Source of the DNA: a virus
Length of the DNA stretch: 64,000 nucleotides
Virus record (IMG/VR): IMGVR_UViG_3300036398_003487
Location: 62,001-126,000 of that record
Reading direction: 5' to 3' (one strand)
Shown: positions 33,345 through 41,194 of the stretch, piece after piece
Layout of the letters: every line of letters begins with the position of its first letter
Position numbering within the stretch: position 1 is the first letter of the stretch
Position numbers and translations under genes: made by a program
The notes under the pieces: model-generated
What the model was told of the DNA's origin: nothing
The model's database searches: none
What the model saw: only the letters and a program-made list of their open reading frames with translations

Positions 33345-35195
33345 TTATCTTAATTCATTCAAATCGAATGTACGAACACCATCAACGATGATACGTCCAT
33401 AGAAACGGTTATTAACCATCTTCTTAGCGTAACGTGTCATAATACCCTTGATAGGAGTAAAGTTGAATGGGTTATACATTGTTGGAGTTAATTGTAATGG
33501 TACGTATGGAGCGTAGATATATCCAGTATCCAATAACGAAGTACCTTTGTGACCAATCAACACAGTGTTTGGTGGGAAGTATGGGTCACGGTATACTTGG
33601 TAACGACCACTTAATGTACCAACTCTCTCGATACCCATGTTGAATTGGTCCTGCTCAGGAGCCGCGTTTGATACGTGGAAGTATTCCAAGTCATCAAAGA
33701 TAGCACTGATTTCAGAAGATACAACAATCCAGTTAGCTCCACCTCTTAAAGTAGACTTATGGATTTGAGCTGAAATTTGGTTGATTGCAGTAATCAACGT
33801 TTGATTCCAGTCCTTTTGAGTGTAAGGAGTTGATTGGTTGTTCAGACGCTTCCATCCGTTGTAATCCCAACGTAATGTCCAAGCTGCACCTTTACGTAAG
33901 TCACGTAAAATTTCACGGTCAATTTCAGCTGCCACTTGCTCAGATAATAAAGCTGTTAATTCAGCTTCAGCATCGATGTTGTGGAACGCTGCAACGTCTT
34001 GAGCAAGTTCTGGAGACCATTGTGCTCTTAACTTTCTTTCAGTTACAGAAACTGTTACTGATTGAAGGTCGAAAGAAACTTCACCAATTTTGTCTTCAAA
34101 TTCTAACTCTTGGTAACGCTTCCAATATGCAGTAACTGCAGTGTTAGTTGTAACACCCGTTAAAGTAGTTGTGAAAGTAGTTCCAGTGTAACCATCAGGA
34201 GTAGATGCTCCACAAGAGATACATGCTGGTGTTTGTAAATCAACTTCTAAGTAGATAACACCATCAGCACTACATACATCATAGAACGAACCTCCATTTC
34301 CAGGAGTCGCTCCACCTGGCCATGTTGTAGTTTTGTTAGTACCATATTCAACAATACCTTTACCGTATTTTTGTGTAACAACACGGAATAAAAGTGGTGT
34401 AGAAGTAGTAACATTACCACCAGATGCGTTAATTCTTGCTGCTAATGCGGAAGTTGGTAATAAAGTTAAATCAGAAAGGAATGTTTCAGTATCCATTTCT
34501 TGTCCATCAGGGCCAATTAACTTACCGTCACCTACTGATGTGAAACCAGACATTACTAAAAGTAATTTTCTGTATTCACCTGAACCATATCCAGATACTA
34601 CTAATGAACCGTTTGACCAAACTACTTGGTTAGTTGCACCAGTAACCCAATACCAACCACCTTTTGAATAATCAAAAAGACCTGATGGGTTTAAACCTGG
34701 TTCATTTCCTTCATAGAATAAATCATAAAGGTTCTTTGGATACGCAGTTGAATCAGTGTAACCAGCATTTGGGTCACCAGGATAGTTTCCAGGAGAACCT
34801 ACAGGTGCTCTGTGTCCAGCTTCTCCTGAAGCTCCTTGTGTTGGAGTTGCTGCAGAATAACCTTGAATTTGAGGTACAAAGTAGAACAATTTACCGATTG
34901 GTAAGTTCATAGCTTGTACAGATACGATTTCGTTAGCTAATAATTTAGAGAACACACGTCTGATGATAGGGAATACCACAGTTTCGAATGAACCTGAATC
35001 AGCAGTTGAAGCCGCTTCGTTAATTAAGAATGATGCTTGGTTTTCATACAACTGAGCAACGTTTTCTTTTAGGTGGCCTCTAAGACCTTCAAGGAACCCT
35101 AATTTGTCCCATTTGTTTATAGTGTCTTCTTTGATAACTTTCAAGTGCTTAAGACCGATGTTACCTACTAATCCACTTTCTAATAATGCTCCCAT
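33345..35195 (-). CDS. Major capsid protein (gp23-like)
   Basis: 616 residues. The N-terminal 60 residues are helical (INKWDKLGFLEGLRGHLKENVAQLYENQ) and end SFLINE followed by AAS, closely matching the T4 gp23 processing site FLTE/A at residue 65. Maturation by the gp21-like protease would remove residues 1-60. Next, FPIIRRVFSKLLANEIVSVQAMN with IGKLFYFVPQIQG is the standard start of mature gp23. YRDPYFPPNTVLIGHKG and the ending ITRYAKKMVNNRFYG fit HK97-fold capsids of T4-like phages. About 95 residues longer than T4 gp23, with a Gly/Thr-rich insertion near residues 130-340. The position next to scaffold, protease and portal confirms it. Confidence 0.93.
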   Translation of the reverse strand: MGALLESGLVGNIGLKHLKVIKEDTINKWDKLGFLEGLRGHLKENVAQLYENQASFLINEAASTADSGSFETVVFPIIRRVFSKLLANEIVSVQAMNLPIGKLFYFVPQIQGYSAATPTQGASGEAGHRAPVGSPGNYPGDPNAGYTDSTAYPKNLYDLFYEGNEPGLNPSGLFDYSKGGWYWVTGATNQVVWSNGSLVVSGYGSGEYRKLLLVMSGFTSVGDGKLIGPDGQEMDTETFLSDLTLLPTSALAARINASGGNVTTSTPLLFRVVTQKYGKGIVEYGTNKTTTWPGGATPGNGGSFYDVCSADGVIYLEVDLQTPACISCGASTPDGYTGTTFTTTLTGVTTNTAVTAYWKRYQELEFEDKIGEVSFDLQSVTVSVTERKLRAQWSPELAQDVAAFHNIDAEAELTALLSEQVAAEIDREILRDLRKGAAWTLRWDYNGWKRLNNQSTPYTQKDWNQTLITAINQISAQIHKSTLRGGANWIVVSSEISAIFDDLEYFHVSNAAPEQDQFNMGIERVGTLSGRYQVYRDPYFPPNTVLIGHKGTSLLDTGYIYAPYVPLQLTPTMYNPFNFTPIKGIMTRYAKKMVNNRFYGRIIVDGVRTFDLNELR

Positions 35196-35226
35196 TTTAT
35201 TTTATAGGTTTTTTATTTTTTTAAGT

Positions 35227-36579
35227 TTATTTTATTATTTTTGACATAATGTCTTTCATTCTCAAGAATTGAGGATTTTCGTAAGTTTTTGATTCAATCA
35301 AATTCACAGCTGAACCTGATTGTGGAACTTTCTCCATCACTCTTTCGATTGATTCTGTCATCGGAGCTTTAGTGGTTGCACCACCTAACTCGTCTTTTAT
35401 TGTCTTATAAAGAGCTTTAGATTCTTTAAGAGTGTCTGCGGTGTCAAATCTTCTTAAAATGTTAATTTTTTCTTGCTTTGACGTAGAGTGTTCTGTGAAC
35501 AATCTTGTAGCGTATGCCAAATTTGAATTAAACACAGCAACTTCGTTAAGTTTGTCTCTAAACATATTTAGAGCTTTTCTGTATTCTTCATTTTTAGACC
35601 TTAACATTTCAACTTCTTCCATAATTTCACGACTTTCAAACGTTAAGTTTCTGTTAGGTGTAATACCCTTTCTTAAACCACGTCCTTTTTTAGAACCAAA
35701 TCCGTAAGTACGAGCAGCTTCTTTAGCTTCCTCTTTTGTTCCGAATCTTATAGGTCTCTTGTCTGTGTCCATTGAAGCTTCTTCTTTGAACTCAAATTTA
35801 GGTTTACCTGTTCCTTTTGTAGGATTTGCGTGAGCTTTCTTTTCGTTGAAACCACCTTGTGTTTTTTTGTAAGTAGATGCTGTTTTAGCGTTTCCTAACT
35901 TAACACCTTTACCAACCACTGCTTTAGTAGATTCAGTAAATATGTCTTCTTCAAGTTCATATTCTTCTTCCTCTTCAGCTTCTTCACTCATTTCAATTTC
36001 ATAAACAATTTCATCTAATTCTTCTTCCATTTCTTCATATTCAAAACCTTCATACTCTTCTTCTTCAGATTCAGTTTGAATAAGGTATTCATCTTCCTCA
36101 TCTCTTAAATGAATAAAATCACCTTCTTTTTTAATTTCAAAACTGTCATCAGAGCTCATTTGTTTGAACGCTTTAAGAACATCTTCCATTGAACTGTCAG
36201 TTAAATCAGTTACTTCAGTAGAATTAAATTCATCGTTACCACCCATATCAGATAAATCTGGCATGTCAAATTCTTCTTCAGAATCTTCGTCATCCTCAGT
36301 TCCAAATTCGAAATCTTCCTCATCAGACTCATCTTCATCAGACTCATCATCAAATTCTAATTCGTCTTCTTCTTCCTCAGAACCATCTTCAAATTCTAAT
36401 TCGTCTTCAACTTCAAATTCATCTTCTTCTTCAGCCTCATTTTTCATAGACTCTTTTACTAATTCGCTAATTTCTTCTTTCATTGTAGAATGAAGTATTT
36501 CTTTTGCGTTTTCATTGATTGCTTCTTCCAAATTTTGTATTTGGATTAATGCTTCTTCAACTAAGTTTTTTTCTGCCAT
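35227..36579 (-). CDS. Prohead scaffold / core protein (gp22-like)
   Basis: 450 residues. Residues about 45-215 are extraordinarily acidic with long Glu/Asp runs. A basic, Gly/Lys-rich centre follows (KLGNAKTASTYKKTQGG). The last 130 residues are helical (EVEMLRSKNEEYRKALNMFRDKLNEVAVFNSNLAYATRLFTE in heptads, cut here by context) and end FLRMKDIMSKIIK. A helical C-terminus and the position between protease and capsid gene match T4 gp22. The acidic insert is not present in T4 gp22 (269 residues). Function: internal core around which the capsid assembles and which is then degraded. Confidence 0.8.
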   Translation of the reverse strand: MAEKNLVEEALIQIQNLEEAINENAKEILHSTMKEEISELVKESMKNEAEEEDEFEVEDELEFEDGSEEEEDELEFDDESDEDESDEEDFEFGTEDDEDSEEEFDMPDLSDMGGNDEFNSTEVTDLTDSSMEDVLKAFKQMSSDDSFEIKKEGDFIHLRDEEDEYLIQTESEEEEYEGFEYEEMEEELDEIVYEIEMSEEAEEEEEYELEEDIFTESTKAVVGKGVKLGNAKTASTYKKTQGGFNEKKAHANPTKGTGKPKFEFKEEASMDTDKRPIRFGTKEEAKEAARTYGFGSKKGRGLRKGITPNRNLTFESREIMEEVEMLRSKNEEYRKALNMFRDKLNEVAVFNSNLAYATRLFTEHSTSKQEKINILRRFDTADTLKESKALYKTIKDELGGATTKAPMTESIERVMEKVPQSGSAVNLIESKTYENPQFLRMKDIMSKIIK

Positions 36580-36598
36580 TGCGTAGTTATTTTATTAA

Positions 36599-36605
36599 AT
36601 AAATA
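36599..36605 (-). promoter_or_regulatory. TATTTAT box, 19 bases before the scaffold gene
   Basis: TATTTAT on the minus strand between the terminator at 36651 and the ATG at 36579. No such box lies before the capsid gene, which therefore is probably read from here. Confidence 0.55.
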
Positions 36606-36647
36606 TGTAGATGTTTAGAAAAATTATTTTTTTTTGGTTTTTAAATA

Positions 36648-36677
36648 AAAAAAGGGGACTTTCGTCCCCTTTTAAAT
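36648..36677 (-). terminator. Terminator after the DUF4494-like gene
   Basis: Stem AAAAGGGGAC / GTCCCCTTTT with a GAAA loop on the minus strand, followed by T residues. It divides the protease operon from the scaffold-capsid operon. Confidence 0.85.
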
Positions 36678-36695
36678 TTTTTTTAAACTTTGTAA

Positions 36696-36911
36696 TTACT
36701 CAAACACTTCGTCAATTTTACTTTCACTTACTGAAGTGATTCTCCAATCATAACTAAATGATTTGTAAGCTTCAGTAACTTTAGCTTCTACATCAGTAAC
36801 AGAATAACCTTTTACAAGTTTTTCTTCTCTTACTTTTTTAATTTTTCCTGTGTTCTCATCTGGCAAATCATATTGAATTTTTGCCACAAAGTATTTTTCG
36901 TCCATTTCCAT
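36696..36911 (-). CDS. DUF4494-like small protein
   Basis: 71 residues: EKYFVAKIQYDLPDENTGK, EKLVKGYSVTDVEAKVTEAY and DWRITSVSESKIDEVFE. This is the layout of DUF4494, a small family in Bacteroidota (KxEYxYxxxDE, then a helix with AE, then a closing strand with I). Function unknown. It is six bases downstream of the protease gene. It is one of the clearer host-lineage markers in the window. Confidence 0.65.
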   Translation of the reverse strand: MEMDEKYFVAKIQYDLPDENTGKIKKVREEKLVKGYSVTDVEAKVTEAYKSFSYDWRITSVSESKIDEVFE

Positions 36912-36917
36912 AATTAT

Positions 36918-37637
36918 TTATTTTTTTAAATAATCGGAAAGTCTTCCCATTAAATCAAGCGATTTGTTAACTGTTCTTGCGGCTTTCATTTCATTTTCTT
37001 CTTGTAGGTTCTCTTCAAACGCAAATCTTCCATCAGGTTCAGTAAATAAATAAGCTCCAGGTGTTGATGGTGAAGATACCAAGTCAAAACAAATTAATTC
37101 AAAATCATCTTGAACTTCATTTTGGTCACCTACCTTTTTTAATGAACCTACCCCTCTTGATGATATACCTAACGTTACACCTAATCTTAATAGGTTTGCA
37201 GCTTGGTCACCCTTTGTTGATACAATACCTCTTTCATGAAACCCTGGTGAAGTCAGAAGTAATAGTTTACCTAATAGAACATTACCATCCCACCACATCT
37301 CTGTAATCATGTGTGATACTCTATCTAAATCTATCAATGAAGACTCAGGGTGGTTAAGTTCAGATAAGGATGTTTTCTTACCTATATAATTTTTAATATA
37401 GTTATCCGATTCTCTCTTTAGAATTCTTTCGGGATATATTCTACCATTTCTATTTGGTGTATTATATTTTTGTAGAACGGCATAAAATTCAAATGGTTTT
37501 GAATAATCTTTAAAATCCCTACTTTCTTGTAAGAATGTTTGATTATGTTTTTCTGTTGGGGAAACATATCCCGCATCCATCTCAATTAAAATACCCTTTC
37601 CTGTCTCTCTTGGACCTAATATTTTATAATTTTGCAT
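36918..37637 (-). CDS. Prohead protease (gp21-like)
   Basis: 239 residues. Serine-protease motifs of the prohead proteases are in order: LSELNHPES with His96, GISSRGVGSL with Ser160, and FDLVSSPSTPGA with Asp185. PNRNGRIYPERIL near residue 65 is also typical of the family. It cleaves the capsid protein, the scaffold and other core proteins during prohead maturation, probably after (L/I)xE. Members are about 210-240 residues, so it is complete. A TATTTAT box precedes it by 16 bases. Confidence 0.88.
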   Translation of the reverse strand: MQNYKILGPRETGKGILIEMDAGYVSPTEKHNQTFLQESRDFKDYSKPFEFYAVLQKYNTPNRNGRIYPERILKRESDNYIKNYIGKKTSLSELNHPESSLIDLDRVSHMITEMWWDGNVLLGKLLLLTSPGFHERGIVSTKGDQAANLLRLGVTLGISSRGVGSLKKVGDQNEVQDDFELICFDLVSSPSTPGAYLFTEPDGRFAFEENLQEENEMKAARTVNKSLDLMGRLSDYLKK

Positions 37638-37653
37638 TTTACCTTTTTATTAG

Positions 37654-37660
37654 ATAAATA
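37654..37660 (-). promoter_or_regulatory. TATTTAT box, 16 bases before the prohead protease gene
   Basis: TATTTAT followed by CTAATAAAAAGGTAAA and ATG on the minus strand. The box overlaps the stop region of the upstream gene. Confidence 0.5.
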
Positions 37661-38125
37661 TTAAATACTTTCTAATTTATCGGTAGTATTTAATTTATCC
37701 TTTTTGGTTAAATAAAATTTAAAATATTTTGAAGGTTTAAAACAATATTTTTCTATTTGTGATATTACGTTTTTTAATTCATTTTTTAACTCTGTTGATT
37801 TAAATCCCATCTCTGTTTTAACAAAAAGAGTCATTTCTAAATTCATGAAAGACCGTTTTTTAATTGATATCCCACTTGTTCTTAAATCTAAATCAACAAT
37901 AAATTTATCATTAAATAAATCTTTGTTAATTATATCACCGAGAGTTGTTTTTATATTTTTGTTGAGTATTGATACAGGTCGTACCCAATCCATCTCTAAA
38001 CCTTTTGGTTCAACCCAAGATTGGATGTTTAAGTAAATAGATTTTAAGTTTTTCGAATCCACAGTTCCATACGAACACTTTATTTGTTTGTAACCTTTGA
38101 TTACGCAACTTTTTCCTTTTTTCAT
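37661..38125 (-). CDS. Hypothetical protein in the head cluster
   Basis: 154 residues. It begins MKKGKSCVIKGYKQIKC, has a beta-rich centre (KFIVDLDLRTSGISIKKRSFMNLEMTLFVK in two halves) and a helix near the end (ELKNELKNVISQIEKYCF). No family recognised. The position between portal and protease genes suggests a head-assembly role. Confidence 0.55.
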   Translation of the reverse strand: MKKGKSCVIKGYKQIKCSYGTVDSKNLKSIYLNIQSWVEPKGLEMDWVRPVSILNKNIKTTLGDIINKDLFNDKFIVDLDLRTSGISIKKRSFMNLEMTLFVKTEMGFKSTELKNELKNVISQIEKYCFKPSKYFKFYLTKKDKLNTTDKLESI

Positions 38126-38179
38126 TTACAATTTTTTCATATCTTCGTTTATTTATACATTAATAATAACACACAAAAA

Positions 38180-38187
38180 TATAGTTG
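38180..38187 (+). promoter_or_regulatory. TATAGTTG, weak host-type -7 element before the bS21 gene
   Basis: TATAGTTG differs from TAnnTTTG at one position, eight bases before the bS21 ATG. No TTG lies 18-20 bases upstream, so the assignment is weak. Confidence 0.3.
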
Positions 38188-38195
38188 TCAAAAAA

Positions 38196-38381
38196 ATGTT
38201 AATTATCCCTGTCAGAAATAACGAGGTGGAAAAAGCTTTAAAAATTTTTAAACAAAAAGTAGTTAAAACTCAACTTGTAAAAAAATTACAGGAGGGAAAA
38301 TACTACAAAAAAAAATCTGACACAAAACGTCAGATTTTAAAAAATGCAATTTATAAAAATTTAAAAAATACTGAATTATAA
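38196..38381 (+). CDS. rpsU: Ribosomal protein bS21
   Basis: 61 residues from ATG at 38196; an earlier in-frame start would add a hydrophobic 33-residue piece not seen in bS21. MLIIPVRNNEVEKALKIFKQ is nearly the flavobacterial bS21 start (MLIIPIKDGENIDRALKRYK). KYYKKKSDTKRQILKNAIYKN matches the middle and end in pattern, including a Tyr at 53 that aligns with Tyr54 of the flavobacterial protein. bS21 sits on the 30S platform near the anti-Shine-Dalgarno end of 16S rRNA. It is the only plus-strand gene in the head block and its end overlaps the 38376 gene by six bases. Phage bS21 genes are known in other lineages. Confidence 0.85.
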   Translation: MLIIPVRNNEVEKALKIFKQKVVKTQLVKKLQEGKYYKKKSDTKRQILKNAIYKNLKNTEL

Positions 38382-39086
38382 ATTTTGAGTTAAGCTCAAT
38401 AACTTAATATATTCTTTTTTAGATGGTTTAGAGTTTGTAACTCTTTCTTTTGTTTCAACTAAAACATTTTTAAGTTCTTCATCAGATTCTGAAATTAATA
38501 TGTCAATTTTTTGAACCGCATTTTCTTTTAATTCGTCAAATTTACTTTTTAAATTTTCTTCTTTTGAAGTTAAAATTTCTTTAATTGAATTTCTTTCCGA
38601 TTCAGTTAAATTTTCTAAATATTTTTCAGCAGTTTTATTAGCAACTTTTAACATTGAACTAATTGGAACTTTGGGTGTTTTATTTTCAACAATTGGTTTA
38701 GTTTTAGTTAAACTTTCAACAATTTTCTTTTTGGCAATTGATTTTTTTTCAGGTTTTATCAAATCACCATACAATAAATCATCAATAGTTTCGTATTTGT
38801 TTTCTAAAACAATATCTTTTGTCCAACTTTTAATAAATTTATTTGTTGATTCTGAAAGATTTAGATTTTTAAATTCTGAAACCATATCCTCAACCAAGTA
38901 ATTGGAAGTTTCTTTATCTAAACCTTTGTTTTCATTTAGGTTGTCATAAATTGACATCATTTTAACAAAATCTTTATTTTTCAATAATTTTTTGTTAAAA
39001 AGATACATATCAGTTTTAAGAGCATCATTTTTGAATGACTCTACCAACTTATTTTCTACTAGTGTTTTAATTATTCCGAATCTCAT
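38376..39086 (-). CDS. Lys/Glu-rich helical protein, candidate prohead core protein
   Basis: 236 residues, nearly all helical and charged (LKVANKTAEKYLENLTESERNSIKEIL; SKFDELKENAVQKIDILISESDEEL). It starts MRFGIIKTLVENKLVESF with (L/I)xE-type sites, and further xVE, VLE and LxE sites are spread along the chain, as in prohead core proteins that gp21 digests. It lies directly downstream of the portal gene, where T4 has gp67 and gp68. Core protein is inferred from position and composition. Confidence 0.55.
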   Translation of the reverse strand: MRFGIIKTLVENKLVESFKNDALKTDMYLFNKKLLKNKDFVKMMSIYDNLNENKGLDKETSNYLVEDMVSEFKNLNLSESTNKFIKSWTKDIVLENKYETIDDLLYGDLIKPEKKSIAKKKIVESLTKTKPIVENKTPKVPISSMLKVANKTAEKYLENLTESERNSIKEILTSKEENLKSKFDELKENAVQKIDILISESDEELKNVLVETKERVTNSKPSKKEYIKLLSLTQNL

Positions 39087-39103
39087 TTTATAATAATTTA
39101 ATT

Positions 39104-39110
39104 ATAAATA
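39104..39110 (-). promoter_or_regulatory. TATTTAT box, 17 bases before the 39086 gene
   Basis: TATTTAT on the minus strand, just before the portal stop codon. Confidence 0.5.
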
Positions 39111-40958
39111 TCAATCCTTTAATAGTTTATCCAACTGATTTCCAATTTCACCCAATGATTCTTGAACTCTACCTAAATCAATCAGTTCATCTTCATTTAA
39201 CATTCCACTATTTTCTAATAAAATATTAAGACCTGAATTACGTTTTTCTACATTTTCAGGAACTGTACCTGCTCCTTCTGCCGATGGTGGGGCAGGACTT
39301 TCAGATGGTGGTGCAGGACTTTCGGAACCACCTCCAAATCCTTCCATTCCTCCTAATCCTGATTCAGGTGGAGCACCTCCACCTTCTGATGGAGTACCCG
39401 CTGGTTCACCTTCTTTTTTACCATATAATTTATCTAAATTATCAAATAAACCTGTGTGAGTAATAACTTCGGCAGTTTTCTTAAGTTCTTCACCAACAGC
39501 TCTTTCAATACGTTGTTGTTGTAAATCAAGTTTAATTTCTTCATCTGAAAATCCAAGAATATGTTTCTTAGCCCATGACATAGACACTGGTGCAATACCA
39601 CTACCAGGGTCGGCAACTAAATCCTTATATAATAAAACTTTTTCTTTCCATACATCAATCTTCATTAAATCAGCTTGAGTTGATGGGTTTGTCAAACTTA
39701 ATGTAAAGTTTGATATTTCATCTTCAAAACCTAAAATGAATAAATGTATGATTGCAATTTTATTTAATTCAGAAATCATATTTTTCTGAATTCTGTTAAT
39801 AGTTCTTGCAAAACGAATATCTTGTAATGATAAGTTTTTACCATCACCAACAGTTTCTTCAAAACCTAAAAATGCTTTAGGAACACGAAGAGCCGTTAAC
39901 AATTTCTTTTGGATATACTCAATATCGGCAATCTCTGATAAGTTCGCAGCTCCTGGTAATGTCTCAATAGGCATTGTTTGTGTAGTATCTCTAACAGGAA
40001 CAAAATAATCTTGGTCAACTGCCATCTGATTAAATCTCATATCAACATTACCCGTTTTTTGGTCAACTGTTTGACTTCTCTTAAACTTATTAGCAAATCT
40101 TTGGATATACGGTTCAACATCGGCGTCATCCATGTTACCAACAAATACTTTGAATACACGTCTTTCAGGTGCTCTTGATGTTCTATAAATTAACATAGCG
40201 TCTTCAGATAACAATAATTGTTTCCAAATACGACGAGCCTTCTCCAACATAGCGGTACCATAAGGTAATCTTCTATCATCACCTAATAATCTAAAGTGAG
40301 CGATTTCCCAAGTATTAAATTCTAAATCTTTTTGTTTCCATTTAAACTTTAAATGTTTTTTTTCGGGATTAGTAGTTGAATCTGTTGAATGTGAACCCAT
40401 ACTGGCTTCCAATCTTTCAATTTCAATAATTGGTAGTTGCATACATCCAACAACACCTTTTTCAGGGTCTAATTTTATGTAAACAAAATTATCACCATAC
40501 TTACATGTGTTTCTTGTCCACATTGGTAAGTTAGTATTAATATCTAAAGCATTATTAAACAAATCACCTAAAATTGATTTAATTCTTGATGATTCAGAAT
40601 AGATTTGTAACATATAACCATCCTGATTGATGGTTGTTGATTCTTCAGCATAAATGTCTAAAGCAGCACCAATTTCAGGAGTAAATTCCATTGACTCATA
40701 GTCATAGAATGATGATAATCTGGTTGGTTCATAAAAAACCGCTTGTGTGTATAGATTATTTTCAATTCTACCCCATTGGTTTGCTAAATAATATGTTTGT
40801 TGTGCCTGAAGTTTTTCTCTTTCATACTCAGACTTAGAGGTTGTTTTTAATAATTCACTCTTATCATATTTGTACGTAGGATAATCCTGACCCAAAAGAG
40901 AATTGGGTCCAAATGTTTGGGATAACCGTTGCCATACCGTTAGTTTATTTTCACTCAT
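39111..40958 (-). CDS. Portal protein (gp20-like)
   Basis: 615 residues. The T4-like portal pattern is clear: YYLANQWGRIENNLYTQAVF, MEFTPEIGAALDIYAEESTT, KYGDNFVYIKLD, EIAHFRLLGDDRRLPYG, RAPERRVFKVFVGNMDDADVEPY, DYFVPVRDTTQTMPIETLPGA and LRVPKAFLGF, each shown in part. It forms the dodecameric DNA gate at the head vertex and the docking site for the terminase. The C-terminus has a Pro/Gly/Ser-rich linker (about 505-560) and a short helix not present in T4 gp20 (524 residues). Confidence 0.93.
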   Translation of the reverse strand: MSENKLTVWQRLSQTFGPNSLLGQDYPTYKYDKSELLKTTSKSEYEREKLQAQQTYYLANQWGRIENNLYTQAVFYEPTRLSSFYDYESMEFTPEIGAALDIYAEESTTINQDGYMLQIYSESSRIKSILGDLFNNALDINTNLPMWTRNTCKYGDNFVYIKLDPEKGVVGCMQLPIIEIERLEASMGSHSTDSTTNPEKKHLKFKWKQKDLEFNTWEIAHFRLLGDDRRLPYGTAMLEKARRIWKQLLLSEDAMLIYRTSRAPERRVFKVFVGNMDDADVEPYIQRFANKFKRSQTVDQKTGNVDMRFNQMAVDQDYFVPVRDTTQTMPIETLPGAANLSEIADIEYIQKKLLTALRVPKAFLGFEETVGDGKNLSLQDIRFARTINRIQKNMISELNKIAIIHLFILGFEDEISNFTLSLTNPSTQADLMKIDVWKEKVLLYKDLVADPGSGIAPVSMSWAKKHILGFSDEEIKLDLQQQRIERAVGEELKKTAEVITHTGLFDNLDKLYGKKEGEPAGTPSEGGGAPPESGLGGMEGFGGGSESPAPPSESPAPPSAEGAGTVPENVEKRNSGLNILLENSGMLNEDELIDLGRVQESLGEIGNQLDKLLKD

Positions 40959-40966
40959 ACTAAAAT

Positions 40967-40973
40967 ATAAATA
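40967..40973 (-). promoter_or_regulatory. TATTTAT box, 8 bases before the portal gene
   Basis: TATTTAT followed by ATTTTAGT and ATG on the minus strand. Confidence 0.55.
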
Positions 40974-41016
40974 CTTTTAAATTAAATTAAAGTTTAATCA
41001 AAATATGATACATAGG

Positions 41017-41190
41017 TTATGGAGTTGTCGGAGGATTTTCCGATGAAGAAATAGTACCAGTAGTTTCATTTGGTTTAATTTGTATTTTATCACCATTTTG
41101 TATGATTGCAGTTAAAATACCAAGACCTGGAACAATCATTCTTGTACCAGCATTATATGTATTAGATTTTTGCCTTTTTAAAAAACCCAT
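41017..41190 (-). CDS. Small hypothetical protein between terminase and portal genes
   Basis: 57 residues from ATG at 41190, four bases after the terminase stop; a longer frame from 41340 overlaps the terminase and is not chosen. MGFLKRQKSNTYNAGTRMIV is followed by PGLGILTAIIQNGDKIQIKP, a small beta-hairpin-like core, and a Ser/Pro tail. No family recognised. Confidence 0.5.
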   Translation of the reverse strand: MGFLKRQKSNTYNAGTRMIVPGLGILTAIIQNGDKIQIKPNETTGTISSSENPPTTP

Positions 41191-41194
41191 AATT

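Noticed and set aside
33830-34912. Plus-strand frames opposite the capsid gene
   Set aside because: Antisense shadows of a confidently identified gene, without promoter or start context.
36164-36493. Open Ser-rich frame on the plus strand opposite the scaffold gene
   Set aside because: It mirrors the Glu/Asp-rich coding of the scaffold gene (GAA/GAT read backwards gives Ser/Phe codons). No start signal or promoter.
38097-38195. N-terminal extension of bS21
   Set aside because: Would overlap the divergent gene start and give a hydrophobic piece unlike any bS21; MLIIPV is the known start.
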